From: JAUNSR01 sp036655755
Lineage (GTDB): Bacteria; Bacteroidota; Bacteroidia; Bacteroidales; JAUNSR01
DNA: 64,000 nucleotides
Assembly: GCA_036655755.1 (NCBI GenBank)
Contig: JAVVPN010000001.1
Location: forward strand, 30,882-94,881
Direction: 5' to 3'
How positions within the stretch are numbered: position 1 is the first letter of the stretch; every line of letters begins with the position of its first letter. The notes below the pieces were generated by a model, which was not told the DNA's origin, searched no databases, and saw nothing but the letters and a program-made list of their open reading frames with translations. Shown here one piece after another: positions 52,092-61,316 of the stretch. The translations under genes were made by a program, and so were the position numbers.

Positions 52092-52742
52092 ATGATAAAC
52101 CGGATTAGGCAAATTGCTATATTGAGTGGGAGAAAATGGGTTCTTCCCATGTTTTTATTTATAGGATTATTGAATATTATCGGATGTTCAAAGCCGAAAA
52201 ATGAGATTGTGGGATCATTTGCGGATCGTGCGGAAATGCCTTCTTTGCACAGTGAAAAGGTATCGACGCTGATTTCGGACTCGGGAGTGACGAAATACCG
52301 CATCACGGCTGCCCAATGGGATATGTTTGAAAAAGTAACAGAGCCCCGTTGGTATTTTCCGAAAGGTATTTTTGTTGAGAAATTTGATTCTGTTTATCAG
52401 ACGGAAGCAAGTATAAAGGGTGATACTGCTTATTTTTACAAGAATAAGAAGTTGTGGCATCTGATTGGGAATGTTGAGATTTTCAATCAGGCGGGCGATC
52501 GTTTTGAAACGGACGAATTGTTCTGGGATCAGCGTAAACAGCAGATCTATTCAGATAAATTTATTCATATCGAGAAAGAGGATGTGATTATCGAAGGGAT
52601 CGGTTTTGAATCGAATGAGTCTATGTCGAAATATACGATTCGTACTCCGAGCGGCATATTCCCGGTTCAGTCTGTTCGTCCGGTGGCAACCGATTCGTTG
52701 GGCGTCGATTCGTTAACAATAAAGGAGGATACAATTCCATGA
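52092..52742 (+). CDS. lptC: LptC-like lipopolysaccharide export protein
   Basis: Inner-membrane-anchored periplasmic part of the Lpt bridge, passing LPS from LptB2FG to LptA. The 216 residues begin with a hydrophobic anchor (VLPMFLFIGLLNIIGC) that may also be a lipobox (C at about 36). The rest is the beta-jellyroll repeat of the LptC/OstA fold (GDTAYFYKNKKLWHLIGNVE, FETDELFWDQRKQQIYSDKF). The C-terminus is acidic. Its stop overlaps the next gene by four bases (ATGA), indicating coupling. Confidence 0.88.
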   Translation: MINRIRQIAILSGRKWVLPMFLFIGLLNIIGCSKPKNEIVGSFADRAEMPSLHSEKVSTLISDSGVTKYRITAAQWDMFEKVTEPRWYFPKGIFVEKFDSVYQTEASIKGDTAYFYKNKKLWHLIGNVEIFNQAGDRFETDELFWDQRKQQIYSDKFIHIEKEDVIIEGIGFESNESMSKYTIRTPSGIFPVQSVRPVATDSLGVDSLTIKEDTIP

Positions 52743-53995
52743 CAAAACATATCATAGAGATATTGATTACGCTGCTTTTTTCGGCTTTCTTCTCGGGGGT
52801 CGAAATCGCGTTTGTATCGTCGAATAAAGTTCGGTACGAGCTCGATAAGAAAAAGGAGGGGATTACCAGCCATATACTGGGGTTATTCTACCGCAATCAT
52901 GAGATGTTTATTTCAACCATGCTGGTGGGTAATAACATCGCATTGGTGGTGTATGGGATATTGATGGCGCAGATGCTTGAACCATGGATTGCCTCGCTGT
53001 GGAATAACGAGGCGTTTATCGTAATGACTCAAACTCTGTTGTCTACGCTGTTGATTCTTGTAACGGCCGAATTTTTGCCTAAAACGGTATTTAAGATCAA
53101 TCCGAACTTTTCGCTCAAGATTTTCGCGTTGCCTCTTTTTCTGGCTTACATTATATTATATCCTGTAACGCGATTTACCACCTATGTTTCGCGCGGTATT
53201 TTGAAATTGTTTGGGTTTAGAGTAAGTAAAGATGGGCGGCACGGGATGCTTACCAGGATAGATCTCGATTTTTTCATTCAGCAAAGTATAGAGGATTCAT
53301 CGGATGTGACGCCTACCGATCCGGAGGTGATCATGTTTCAGAACGCACTTGATTTTTCAAGTCTGAAGGCGCGCGATTGTATGATACCGCGAACCGAACT
53401 GGTTGCAATCAGTATTGAGGCTCCGCTGCCCGAACTGATGAACTTGTTTATCGAAACCGGATTTTCTAAAATACCGGTTTATAAGGGCAATATCGATAAT
53501 GTGGTTGGGTATATCCATTCTTCCGAAATGTTTAAGCGACCTACGGACTGGACCACTAAAATCACGCAAATCCCGATCGTGCCCGAAACGATGGCCGTAA
53601 ATAAGCTGATGAAGCAGCTCCTTGAAAAAAAACGGAGCATCGCGGTAGTGGTGGATGAGTTTGGCGGAACGGCGGGTATCATTACGATGGAGGATCTTTT
53701 TGAAGAGATATTCGGCGACTTTGAGGATGAGCATGATACGAATCATTACATAGCACGTAAGGTGGGAGAGAATGAATATGAGCTCTCCGGACGCCTTGAA
53801 ATTGAAAAAATCAATGAGCAATTTGATCTTGATTTGCCCGAATCGGACGAATATGTTACATTGGCAGGGTTTATTTTACATTATCATCAAACCATTCCGA
53901 AGTTGCATGATGTGATTGAGATCGGTAATTTTGAGATTAAGATCATGAAAATAGCGACTGCTAAGATTGAGTTGGTGAGAATGAAAAATCTCTGA
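52739..53995 (+). CDS. CNNM/CorC-type membrane protein with CBS pair (GldE/HlyC family)
   Basis: 418 residues. A DUF21/CNNM membrane domain with about four hydrophobic segments (about 1-145) includes FFSGVEIAFVSSNKVR. Two CBS domains (about 205-325) follow, and a C-terminal CorC_HlyC domain (about 340-415, IARKVGENEYELSGRLEIEK) ends the protein. Family members are linked to Mg2+/Co2+ efflux; in gliding Bacteroidota the homologue GldE supports T9SS/gliding function. Given the T9SS-type proteins in this window, either role is possible. Confidence 0.88.
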   Translation: MTKHIIEILITLLFSAFFSGVEIAFVSSNKVRYELDKKKEGITSHILGLFYRNHEMFISTMLVGNNIALVVYGILMAQMLEPWIASLWNNEAFIVMTQTLLSTLLILVTAEFLPKTVFKINPNFSLKIFALPLFLAYIILYPVTRFTTYVSRGILKLFGFRVSKDGRHGMLTRIDLDFFIQQSIEDSSDVTPTDPEVIMFQNALDFSSLKARDCMIPRTELVAISIEAPLPELMNLFIETGFSKIPVYKGNIDNVVGYIHSSEMFKRPTDWTTKITQIPIVPETMAVNKLMKQLLEKKRSIAVVVDEFGGTAGIITMEDLFEEIFGDFEDEHDTNHYIARKVGENEYELSGRLEIEKINEQFDLDLPESDEYVTLAGFILHYHQTIPKLHDVIEIGNFEIKIMKIATAKIELVRMKNL

Positions 53996-54043
53996 CGGGG
54001 TGTTTTTTTTCGCAGAGAGATGGATATTTAAACTCATTTTTTG

Positions 54044-54051
54044 TATCTTCG
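54044..54051 (+). promoter_or_regulatory. Possible -7 box of the foldase gene
   Basis: TATCTTCG is one mismatch from TAnnTTTG, 52 bases before the start codon. Confidence 0.4.
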
Positions 54052-54102
54052 TGCGCTAAGTTTAAGAATTAAAAATAAATAATAACAAACATATAAAAGA
54101 CA

Positions 54103-56244
54103 ATGGCTACGTTAGAGAAAATCAGAAATAAAGCGGGCTTACTGGTAACAGCGATTGGGGTGGCTTTATTTGCATTCATTATCGGCGACTTGTTTTCGGG
54201 GGGACAGACCTTCTGGAGACAATCACAGGATAAAGTAATTTCAATCAATGGTGAGAGAATCACGACCGAAACTTTTCAGCGCAACATCAATGATTTGACT
54301 GAAGTTTATAAGCTGCAGACCGGACAAAACACTTTGTCGGCAGAGTATACACAGCAGATTAACAATCAGGTGTATGAAAATATGATTCGTGAAACACTAA
54401 TCGGTGATGAAGCAGCTAAGATCGGTATGATCGTATCGAAAGAGGAGTTGGCGGATCTTGTAAGCGGCGATCATATTTCACCGATGTTGCAGCAGATGCC
54501 TTTCTTCCGCAATCCTGAAACAGGAGCGTTCGATAAATCTTTGTTACTGAATTTTCTGAATGCAGTAGTAAGTGTTGAAGCCGGAGCACAGGGTGCTGCA
54601 GCAAGCCAGGAATTGGAGCAAGCTCGTAAATTCTGGTTGTTCTGGGAGAAAAACATCAAAAAACAGCGTCTTGAAGATAAATACAACACTTTGTTGGCAA
54701 AAGCAATCATGCCAAACTCGTTGGATACAAGAGCTCAGTTTGAAGGTGCAAAAACAAGCGCGAATTTCGCATATGCTATGCAGGCTCTTTCTACAGTGTC
54801 TGATTCTGCTGTAACAGTAAGCAATGCTGAAATCAAAGCACTTTATAATAAGTTGAAAGAAACTCGTTTCAAACAAGGTGAAACGCGTGCGGTAAAATAT
54901 TTTGCGGTTGATATCCTTCCGAGTGAAGAAGATTTCAAAAATGCAGATGATGAAATTAACAAAGCGCGTGCAGAATTCGCTTCTACAAACGAAATCGCGG
55001 ATTTTGTAAATATGAATTCGGAAGTACCTTATGTTGATGCGTTTGTTGCAATCAGCGCAATGGATGCAGATCAGAAACAGTTTGTTGAAACAGCTGCCGC
55101 AAATCAGGTATTCGGACCATATCTTGAAGACAATACATATAAAATGTATCGTTTGGTTGCTAAAACTACAGCACCGGATTCAGTGAAAGCTCGTCATATC
55201 ATGTTGCCACTTCAGAATGAGGCAGCGGCATTGCAGCTTGCAGACAGTTTGTTGACAGTATTGAATAAAGGTGGTAACTTCGCTGCCCTTGCAGAACAGT
55301 TCTCGGCTGACCGCAACAGCGCGGCCAACGGTGGTGATCTTGGATGGTTTACAGAAGTAGCTGCTTTGAGAGGTATCGGTGCAGACTTTAAGGATGCATG
55401 TTTCTCGGCTAAACCGAAAGAATACTTTACAATCCGTACTACATATGGTATTCATGTTGCTCAGGTAACTGAAGCGACTAAACCGGTAGCTAAAGCTAAA
55501 GTTGCAGAATATGCAATCGCGGTAACACCAAGCAGCCGTACATTCCAGAAACTATATGCAGAGGTTAATCAGTTTATCGCAAACAACAATACAGTAGAAG
55601 CTGTTGAGAAAAACGCTGCTGAAAAAGGATATAATCTGCTTTCGAACGCACGTCTTACAACAACAGATATGAATCTGGGTCTGATTCAGAATGCACGTCC
55701 GGCTATCCGTTGGGCATTCCAGAATGAACCGGGCAAAATCTCTGAAGTATTCGAAATCGACAACAAGTTTGTAGTGGTAGCCGTAACAGGTGAAACTCCT
55801 GCAGGATACACTCCGCTTGCTCAGGCAGAACCGGCTCTTCGTTACGAATTGATCGGAGGTAAAAAAGCAGAGAAAATCATTGCTGACCTGAAAGCAAAAG
55901 GATTGAATACGTTGGATGCTTATGCTTCGGCTATGGACTCACGAGTAGATACAGCTAAATTCGTTTCTTTCAATACAAACCGTATCACCGGTGTAGGTAA
56001 CGAGCCTGTACTTTCGGGTAGCGCTCCTTACGTTGCTGAAAACCAGCTTACAGGTCCTTTGGCAGGTAAAAACGGAGTATATGTATTCTCGGTTTACAAT
56101 AAAACACAGAGCGAAGCTCCTTTCAATGAAGCTACTGAAAAACAGGCGTTGGAAAATAACCTGACTTACCGTTTGATGTATCAGTCAATGGAAGTGTTGA
56201 AAAACCATGCTCAGATTGAAGACTACCGTATCAATTTCTATTAA
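54103..56244 (+). CDS. Membrane-anchored periplasmic peptidyl-prolyl isomerase/chaperone (PpiD/SurA type)
   Basis: 713 residues. One N-terminal membrane segment (AGLLVTAIGVALFAFIIGDL, about 11-30) anchors a large periplasmic part with a SurA N-like helical region (about 45-240) and a parvulin (rotamase) domain at about 360-460: KARHIMLPLQ, then GGDLGWFTEVA and YGIHVAQVTE. A diverged second parvulin-like or helical segment follows. It helps newly exported and outer membrane proteins to fold. Codon use suggests high expression, and it ends at a clear terminator. Confidence 0.92.
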   Translation: MATLEKIRNKAGLLVTAIGVALFAFIIGDLFSGGQTFWRQSQDKVISINGERITTETFQRNINDLTEVYKLQTGQNTLSAEYTQQINNQVYENMIRETLIGDEAAKIGMIVSKEELADLVSGDHISPMLQQMPFFRNPETGAFDKSLLLNFLNAVVSVEAGAQGAAASQELEQARKFWLFWEKNIKKQRLEDKYNTLLAKAIMPNSLDTRAQFEGAKTSANFAYAMQALSTVSDSAVTVSNAEIKALYNKLKETRFKQGETRAVKYFAVDILPSEEDFKNADDEINKARAEFASTNEIADFVNMNSEVPYVDAFVAISAMDADQKQFVETAAANQVFGPYLEDNTYKMYRLVAKTTAPDSVKARHIMLPLQNEAAALQLADSLLTVLNKGGNFAALAEQFSADRNSAANGGDLGWFTEVAALRGIGADFKDACFSAKPKEYFTIRTTYGIHVAQVTEATKPVAKAKVAEYAIAVTPSSRTFQKLYAEVNQFIANNNTVEAVEKNAAEKGYNLLSNARLTTTDMNLGLIQNARPAIRWAFQNEPGKISEVFEIDNKFVVVAVTGETPAGYTPLAQAEPALRYELIGGKKAEKIIADLKAKGLNTLDAYASAMDSRVDTAKFVSFNTNRITGVGNEPVLSGSAPYVAENQLTGPLAGKNGVYVFSVYNKTQSEAPFNEATEKQALENNLTYRLMYQSMEVLKNHAQIEDYRINFY

Positions 56245-56265
56245 TTGATTTGTAAAATACAGATG

Positions 56266-56302
56266 AAGCGGCTTGACCTTATTGGTCAGGCCGCTTTTTT
56301 TC
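56266..56302 (+). terminator. Terminator after the foldase gene
   Basis: AAGCGGC and TGACC pair with GGTCA and GCCGCTT, followed by T7, 22 bases after the stop. Confidence 0.85.
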
Positions 56303-56362
56303 GTTCCGGAAAGCAGTGGTGAAAAAACGTTATCAAACATGCCTCCCTGACCTAAATTCACC

Positions 56363-56370
56363 TATTTTTG
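56363..56370 (+). promoter_or_regulatory. -7 box of rlmN
   Basis: TATTTTTG matches TAnnTTTG, 33 bases before the rlmN ATG. Confidence 0.6.
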
Positions 56371-56403
56371 TTTACTAAATAAAGACAGTAACACAAAAAC
56401 GAG

Positions 56404-57471
56404 ATGAATAACGAAAATCATACAGATATACATAAGGAGCCTTTGTCGGGGAAAACACTGAGTGAGTTGAAATCGATAGTGGCAGATTTTAAAATGCCGG
56501 CTTTTACAGCTAAACAAATAGCCCAGTGGTTGTATCAGAAAAAGGTTCGTTCGATTGACGAAATGACGAATCTGTCGAAAGCACACCGTGCGCTTCTAAA
56601 CGAGCGTTATACGGTAGGTGCATCCGATCCGGCGGATAAGGCGGTGTCGGTAGACGGTACCATCAAATACCTGTTTCGTACGGATACCGGCAAGTTGGTG
56701 GAGTCGGTATATATACCGGATCAGGAACGCGCCACATTGTGTGTGTCGTCGCAGATGGGATGTAAGATGAACTGTTTGTTTTGTATGACGGGAAAACAGG
56801 GATTCAACGGAAACCTGACTGCCAATGAAATTATAAATCAGATACAGTCGATTCCGGAATCAGACCAATTGACGAATCTGGTGTTTATGGGGATGGGTGA
56901 GCCCTTGGATAATCCGGATAATTTATTCAAAGTGCTTGAAATCCTGACTGCCGACTGGGGATATGCGTGGAGTCCGAAACGGATCACCGTATCTACGATC
57001 GGGCAGATGAAGAATTTGGGGCGTTTTCTTGATGAAAGCTCATGCCATTTGGCGGTGAGTCTGCATTCTCCATTCCCGGAAGAACGTTTGACAATCATGC
57101 CGGTTGAAAAAGTGTGGCCGATGAATGAATTGTTGCAAGAATTGAAAAAGTATGACTTTTCGAAGCAGCGTCGCCTGTCATTCGAGTATATCATGTTTCA
57201 CGGGTTTAACGATAGCAAACGACATGCACAGGAGTTGGTAAACTTGTTGCGTGGTATGAGTTGCCGGGTGAACCTGATCCGTTTTCATGCCATACCGAAT
57301 GTGGATCTGAAGACGTCGAATGAGGCGGCAATGAACTACTTCAGAGATTATCTGACAGATCACGGTATTACGTGTACGATCCGTTCATCGCGCGGGGAAG
57401 ATATTTTCGCGGCATGCGGGATGCTCTCGACATTGAAACAAAAAGATAAAAAAGAGAATACTGAAGAGTAA
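56404..57471 (+). CDS. rlmN: Dual-specificity 23S rRNA/tRNA m2A methyltransferase (radical SAM)
   Basis: Methylates C2 of A2503 in 23S rRNA and A37 in some tRNAs. The 355-residue radical SAM protein has the cluster cysteines C120, C124 and C127 (CKMNCLFC). Two further cysteines are placed as in E. coli RlmN: C113 (7 before the first cluster Cys, like C118) and C338 in FAACGML (like C355). That pattern separates it from Cfr only in part, but length and context fit the housekeeping enzyme. Confidence 0.94.
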   Translation: MNNENHTDIHKEPLSGKTLSELKSIVADFKMPAFTAKQIAQWLYQKKVRSIDEMTNLSKAHRALLNERYTVGASDPADKAVSVDGTIKYLFRTDTGKLVESVYIPDQERATLCVSSQMGCKMNCLFCMTGKQGFNGNLTANEIINQIQSIPESDQLTNLVFMGMGEPLDNPDNLFKVLEILTADWGYAWSPKRITVSTIGQMKNLGRFLDESSCHLAVSLHSPFPEERLTIMPVEKVWPMNELLQELKKYDFSKQRRLSFEYIMFHGFNDSKRHAQELVNLLRGMSCRVNLIRFHAIPNVDLKTSNEAAMNYFRDYLTDHGITCTIRSSRGEDIFAACGMLSTLKQKDKKENTEE

Positions 57472-57492
57472 CAATAATTTTCATCAGTTGCT

Positions 57493-57500
57493 TAATTTTG
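57493..57500 (+). promoter_or_regulatory. -7 box of the DUF4837 gene
   Basis: TAATTTTG matches TAnnTTTG, 54 bases before the DUF4837 ATG. It could drive the whole run to the end of the window. Confidence 0.55.
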
Positions 57501-57554
57501 TCATTCACGTGAGAATGCTTACTTTTACTGATATCTAAATTATTCCATCAAGAT

Positions 57555-58583
57555 ATGAGAGCAAAAATTCTTTTATGCCAATGTTTAATGGCTCTGCTTT
57601 TCCTGGCCGGATGTAAAGGAAAAGGAGTACCGGCCCTTCAGGTCGCAACAGGATCGCCTTATGAGGTGTTAGTAGTAGCAGACAGACAGGTGCTCAATGG
57701 GGAAGTGGGTAAGGAGATCAGAGAGATTCTGGGCTCGGACGTACCGGGATTGCCTCAGCCGGAATCACAATTCCGTGTATCGACGGTAACACCACAGCAG
57801 TTTGACAACATATTAAAGCCTGTACGCAATATATTTATGGTGGAGATAACGGATTTGTCCACTCAACCTAAATTTTCGTTTGCCCGGGATGTGTGGGGCA
57901 AGGGTCAGATGATTCTTTATCTGAAAGCACCCGATTTGAAAAGCCTCCAGTCTTATCTGGAAGAGCATAAACAGATGGTGCTCGATTTCTTTGTGAATTC
58001 GGAAATGAACCGGGTAGTGAACGTATTGCGTAAGGACTATAATAAGACCGCCGCAGAAGAATTATTCAAACTTCTGGGAGTTGAAATGAATATTCCGATG
58101 GATATGGCTCAGGTTAATAAGTCGGATAATTTCTTTTGGATTTCGAACAATGGACGAACCGCCCGAATGGATTTAGTGGTTTATTCAGTGCCGTATAAGG
58201 ATATTGATGCTTTCTCGCCAGAGAAAATCATCGCCAGACGCGATTCGATTATGAAATTGAAAATTCCGGGAGCTTATGAAGGCAGTTATATGACTACGTC
58301 GAAATTTGTTTATCCGGAGTTCCGCACTTTATCGCTCGGTGGTAAATACGTGGGCGAAATGCGAGGATTATGGGAAGTTGAAGGAGATGTGATGGGGGGG
58401 CCTTTTGTGAGCCATACCCGATTGGATGAAGCGAATCAGCGCATTATCACGGCGGAAGTATTCGTATACGCACCGGAAAAAAAGAAACGGAATTTACTGC
58501 GGAAGCTTGAAGCTTCTTTATATACTTTAAAACTTCCTCAGGATAACTTATTGCCTGAGGTGCCTGTATTGGTAAACAAATAA
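57555..58583 (+). CDS. DUF4837 lipoprotein
   Basis: 342 residues with a signal peptide and lipobox LAGC (C20). The rest resembles DUF4837, a family of unknown function known mainly from Bacteroidota: SPYEVLVVADRQVL near the start, IPGAYEGSYMTTSKFVYPEF and MRGLWEVEGDVMGGPFVSHT further on. It lies 10 bases before pdxA, so the two share a transcript. No catalytic residues recognised. Confidence 0.87.
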   Translation: MRAKILLCQCLMALLFLAGCKGKGVPALQVATGSPYEVLVVADRQVLNGEVGKEIREILGSDVPGLPQPESQFRVSTVTPQQFDNILKPVRNIFMVEITDLSTQPKFSFARDVWGKGQMILYLKAPDLKSLQSYLEEHKQMVLDFFVNSEMNRVVNVLRKDYNKTAAEELFKLLGVEMNIPMDMAQVNKSDNFFWISNNGRTARMDLVVYSVPYKDIDAFSPEKIIARRDSIMKLKIPGAYEGSYMTTSKFVYPEFRTLSLGGKYVGEMRGLWEVEGDVMGGPFVSHTRLDEANQRIITAEVFVYAPEKKKRNLLRKLEASLYTLKLPQDNLLPEVPVLVNK

Positions 58584-58593
58584 TAAATTACAA

Positions 58594-59697
58594 ATGGAAG
58601 AAACACATAAAATTAAAGTTGGTATTACGCAAGGAGATATCAACGGGGTCGGTTATGAAGTCATTCTGAAAACCCTGTCGGATCCGCGTATTGCCGAGAT
58701 GTGTACTCCGGTTGTGTACGGTTCAACGAAAGTAGCTGCCTATCATCGCAAAGTGCTGGATTTACCGGCTGTAAATTTTAACATGATCAATAATGCTTCG
58801 GAAGCCCTTGAGGGAAAACTGAATCTTGTGACCTGTGTTGATGATGATATCAAGGTAGAGCTTACCCGCTCTACTCCGGTTGCCGGAGAAGCTGCCTTAA
58901 AAGCATTGGAAAAAGCAACTGAAGAGTATGAAAACGGCTGGATTGACGTACTTGTAACAGCTCCGATCAATAAACATAATATTCAGTCGGAAGAGTTTGA
59001 TTTTCCGGGGCATACCGAATATCTGGAGAAAAAATGCGGCGACGGTGCAAAATCGCTAATGATTCTTCTGAAGGATAATCTGCGGGTTGCTTTGGTTACG
59101 GCGCATGTGCCTGTATCAGAAATCGCTCCGCTAATCACGAAAGAATCGGTTCTTTCGAAACTGGAGATTCTCAATCAGGTGTTACAGCAGGATTTTGGCA
59201 TTCAGAAACCACGCATTGCCGTATTATCGCTAAACCCTCATGCGGGTGATGATGGTTTGCTGGGGACAGAAGAGCAAGAGAAGATTATTCCGGCCCTTCA
59301 GGAAGCACAGCAAAATGGGATTCTTTGTTTTGGCCCTTATCCGGCGGACGGATTCTTCGGTGCGGGTAAATTTGCCCGTTTTGATGCTATTCTGGCCATG
59401 TATCATGATCAGGGATTGGCTCCGTTTAAAACAATCGCCATGGAAGATGGCGTAAACTTTACAGCCGGATTACCATTGATTCGTACATCGCCGGCTCATG
59501 GCACGGCTTACGATATCGCCGGACAAAACCTTGCTTCGGAAGATTCGTTCCGTCAGGCAATCTATACGGCCATTGATGTTTATAATTCACGCAGACAATA
59601 TTTTGAAATGCGTCGCAATCCGCTAAGAAAACAATACTTCGACCGAAGCGGAGATAATGAAAAACTAGATCTGACGGCAGAGCCGGCAGCTGAATAA
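58594..59697 (+). CDS. pdxA: 4-hydroxythreonine-4-phosphate dehydrogenase
   Basis: NAD-dependent oxidation of 4-phosphohydroxy-L-threonine in pyridoxal 5'-phosphate synthesis. 367 residues, about 35 longer than E. coli PdxA, with a polar C-terminal extension. Metal-binding histidines are present in FPGHTEYLE, MYHDQGLAPFK and SPAHGTAYDIAG. The N-terminus KVGITQGDINGVGYEVILK is typical. It runs six bases ahead of the nucleotidyltransferase gene, so it may be co-transcribed with the lipid-type cluster without taking part in it. Confidence 0.93.
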   Translation: MEETHKIKVGITQGDINGVGYEVILKTLSDPRIAEMCTPVVYGSTKVAAYHRKVLDLPAVNFNMINNASEALEGKLNLVTCVDDDIKVELTRSTPVAGEAALKALEKATEEYENGWIDVLVTAPINKHNIQSEEFDFPGHTEYLEKKCGDGAKSLMILLKDNLRVALVTAHVPVSEIAPLITKESVLSKLEILNQVLQQDFGIQKPRIAVLSLNPHAGDDGLLGTEEQEKIIPALQEAQQNGILCFGPYPADGFFGAGKFARFDAILAMYHDQGLAPFKTIAMEDGVNFTAGLPLIRTSPAHGTAYDIAGQNLASEDSFRQAIYTAIDVYNSRRQYFEMRRNPLRKQYFDRSGDNEKLDLTAEPAAE

Positions 59698-59703
59698 TAG
59701 CCT

Positions 59704-60402
59704 ATGAATTATGCAATTATTGCGGCAGGAGAGGGGTCACGCCTGGCTAAAGAGGGGGTGACGCAGCCAAAGCCGCTAGTTGAGCTGAATGGCGAGAAAA
59801 TGATTGACCGGTTGATCCGGATTTTTCTCGCCAATCAGGCGACTTCTATTTCGGTCATTGTCAATGAGCAAATGCATGAGGTCGCTGAATATTTAAAAGC
59901 AAAGAGCTTACCCGTACCCTTTAATCTGATCGTGCAATCAACACCCAGTTCGATGCACAGTTTCTATGAATTGTCTCGTTGTCTGCCCGAAGGAAAGTTT
60001 TGCCTGACTACGGTAGATACGATTTTTCATGAGACGGAATTCTCACATTACATAGCGGCTTTTGCAGCAGACCGGTCGAATGACGGGTTGTTTGCGGTTA
60101 CGGATTATATAGAGGACGAATCGCCCTTATATGTAGATGTGGATGAGTCGTTGAATATCCATGGTTTTATGGATGAAGCTTATCCTGAAGCCCGTTATAT
60201 ATCGGGCGGAATCTATTGCCTCCAATCTAACGCGTTTCCGGTACTGAAAAGTGCAATAGAAGCCAATCGTTCGCGTATGCGTAACTATCAGCGCGAATTA
60301 GTGCAATCCGGATTCCGGTTAAAGGCATTTCCATTTAAAAAGATTATAGATGTGGATCATGCTTCAGATATAGCTTTGGCTGAAGCATTTTTAAAAGCGT
60401 AG
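59704..60402 (+). CDS. Sugar/alcohol-phosphate nucleotidyltransferase (NTP_transferase family)
   Basis: 232 residues with the NTP-transferase fold. The N-terminal signature IIAAGEGSRLAKEGVTQPKP (5-24) carries the nucleotide-binding GxGSR and a Lys; LTTVDTIFHE holds the metal-binding Asp. Length and compactness are like the cytidylyltransferase half of archaeal IPCT/DIPPS, which activates inositol-1-phosphate, but guanylyl- and thymidylyl-transferases look similar at this level. It begins a run of five tightly packed genes (6, 11, -56 and 6 bases apart). I infer it makes the NDP- or CDP-activated head group for the downstream transferase. Confidence 0.85.
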   Translation: MNYAIIAAGEGSRLAKEGVTQPKPLVELNGEKMIDRLIRIFLANQATSISVIVNEQMHEVAEYLKAKSLPVPFNLIVQSTPSSMHSFYELSRCLPEGKFCLTTVDTIFHETEFSHYIAAFAADRSNDGLFAVTDYIEDESPLYVDVDESLNIHGFMDEAYPEARYISGGIYCLQSNAFPVLKSAIEANRSRMRNYQRELVQSGFRLKAFPFKKIIDVDHASDIALAEAFLKA

Positions 60403-60408
60403 AATGAC

Positions 60409-61305
60409 ATGAAAGGTTATCGTATAGCGGGTGTAACCCGGTCAAATCAATACTCTCCTAATCATATTGGTAACGATGCTGCGATTTTTAATGAGACATT
60501 GCGCCATCTTCGTGAAGCGGGGTGTGAAGTTACTGTTTATGATGAAACTGAATTCATTGCAGCCGATATCAAGGAAAGCTTTGTCTTTAATATGGCTCGC
60601 AACAAGGAGGCTATCGCCAAGTTGATCGACCTTGAAAAACGGGGCGTAGTGGTTGTGAATTCGGGGAACGGTATAGAAAACTGTACGCGCGAACAGATGA
60701 CACGGCTTCTGATTGCGAATGATGTACCACATCCGCGAAGCCTGATCGTAAATACCAATGAAAACGTATTCCCTTTTTTGAATCGTGAAACATTTATACC
60801 TTGCTGGATTAAGCGAGGTGATTTTCATGCGATTCATCGTGAAGACGTAAGTTATGTGCGTCATCCGGAGGAGGGACAGGACGTATTGAAGGAATATGCG
60901 ATGCGCGGTATTCGTAAAGCGGTTATCAATGAGCATCTCAAAGGGGATTTGATTAAGTTTTACGGAGTTGCCAATACGGAATTCTTTTATTGGTTTTATC
61001 CGTTTGATATGCAGCACAGCAAATTCGGACTGGAGCAAATCAATGGTGCTTCACAAGGCCTTCATTTTGATAAGGATAATCTGCGCAATATCTGTCAGCG
61101 AGCCTCGGAGGTTTTGGGGGTGCGTATCTATGGCGGCGATTGTATCGTCGCGGAAGACGGATCGATACGGATTATCGATTTTAATGATTGGCCGAGCTTT
61201 GCGCCGTGTCGGGCGGAAGCGGCTCCTTTTATTGCACAATGTATTTTGCAGGAGGCTGCCCTGGGTAGTTTCCGTGTAGTTAACCAAACTTTAAAGTTGA
61301 GATAA
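60409..61305 (+). CDS. ATP-grasp enzyme (RimK/glutathione synthase-like or inositol-phosphate-kinase-like)
   Basis: 298 residues. The C-terminal half shows the ATP-grasp metal and nucleotide site: YGGDCIVAEDGSIRIIDFND, then WPSFAPCR (about 243-270). The usual Lys-containing strand is around PCWIKRGDFHAI. ATP-grasp enzymes either ligate a carboxylate to an amine, or (inositol trisphosphate 5/6-kinases) phosphorylate a polyol, and the IDFNDWPS segment fits both. It lies six bases after the nucleotidyltransferase and 11 before the CDP-alcohol transferase, so it probably modifies the head group or product. Confidence 0.83.
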   Translation: MKGYRIAGVTRSNQYSPNHIGNDAAIFNETLRHLREAGCEVTVYDETEFIAADIKESFVFNMARNKEAIAKLIDLEKRGVVVVNSGNGIENCTREQMTRLLIANDVPHPRSLIVNTNENVFPFLNRETFIPCWIKRGDFHAIHREDVSYVRHPEEGQDVLKEYAMRGIRKAVINEHLKGDLIKFYGVANTEFFYWFYPFDMQHSKFGLEQINGASQGLHFDKDNLRNICQRASEVLGVRIYGGDCIVAEDGSIRIIDFNDWPSFAPCRAEAAPFIAQCILQEAALGSFRVVNQTLKLR

Positions 61306-61316
61306 TCAGTAACGGG

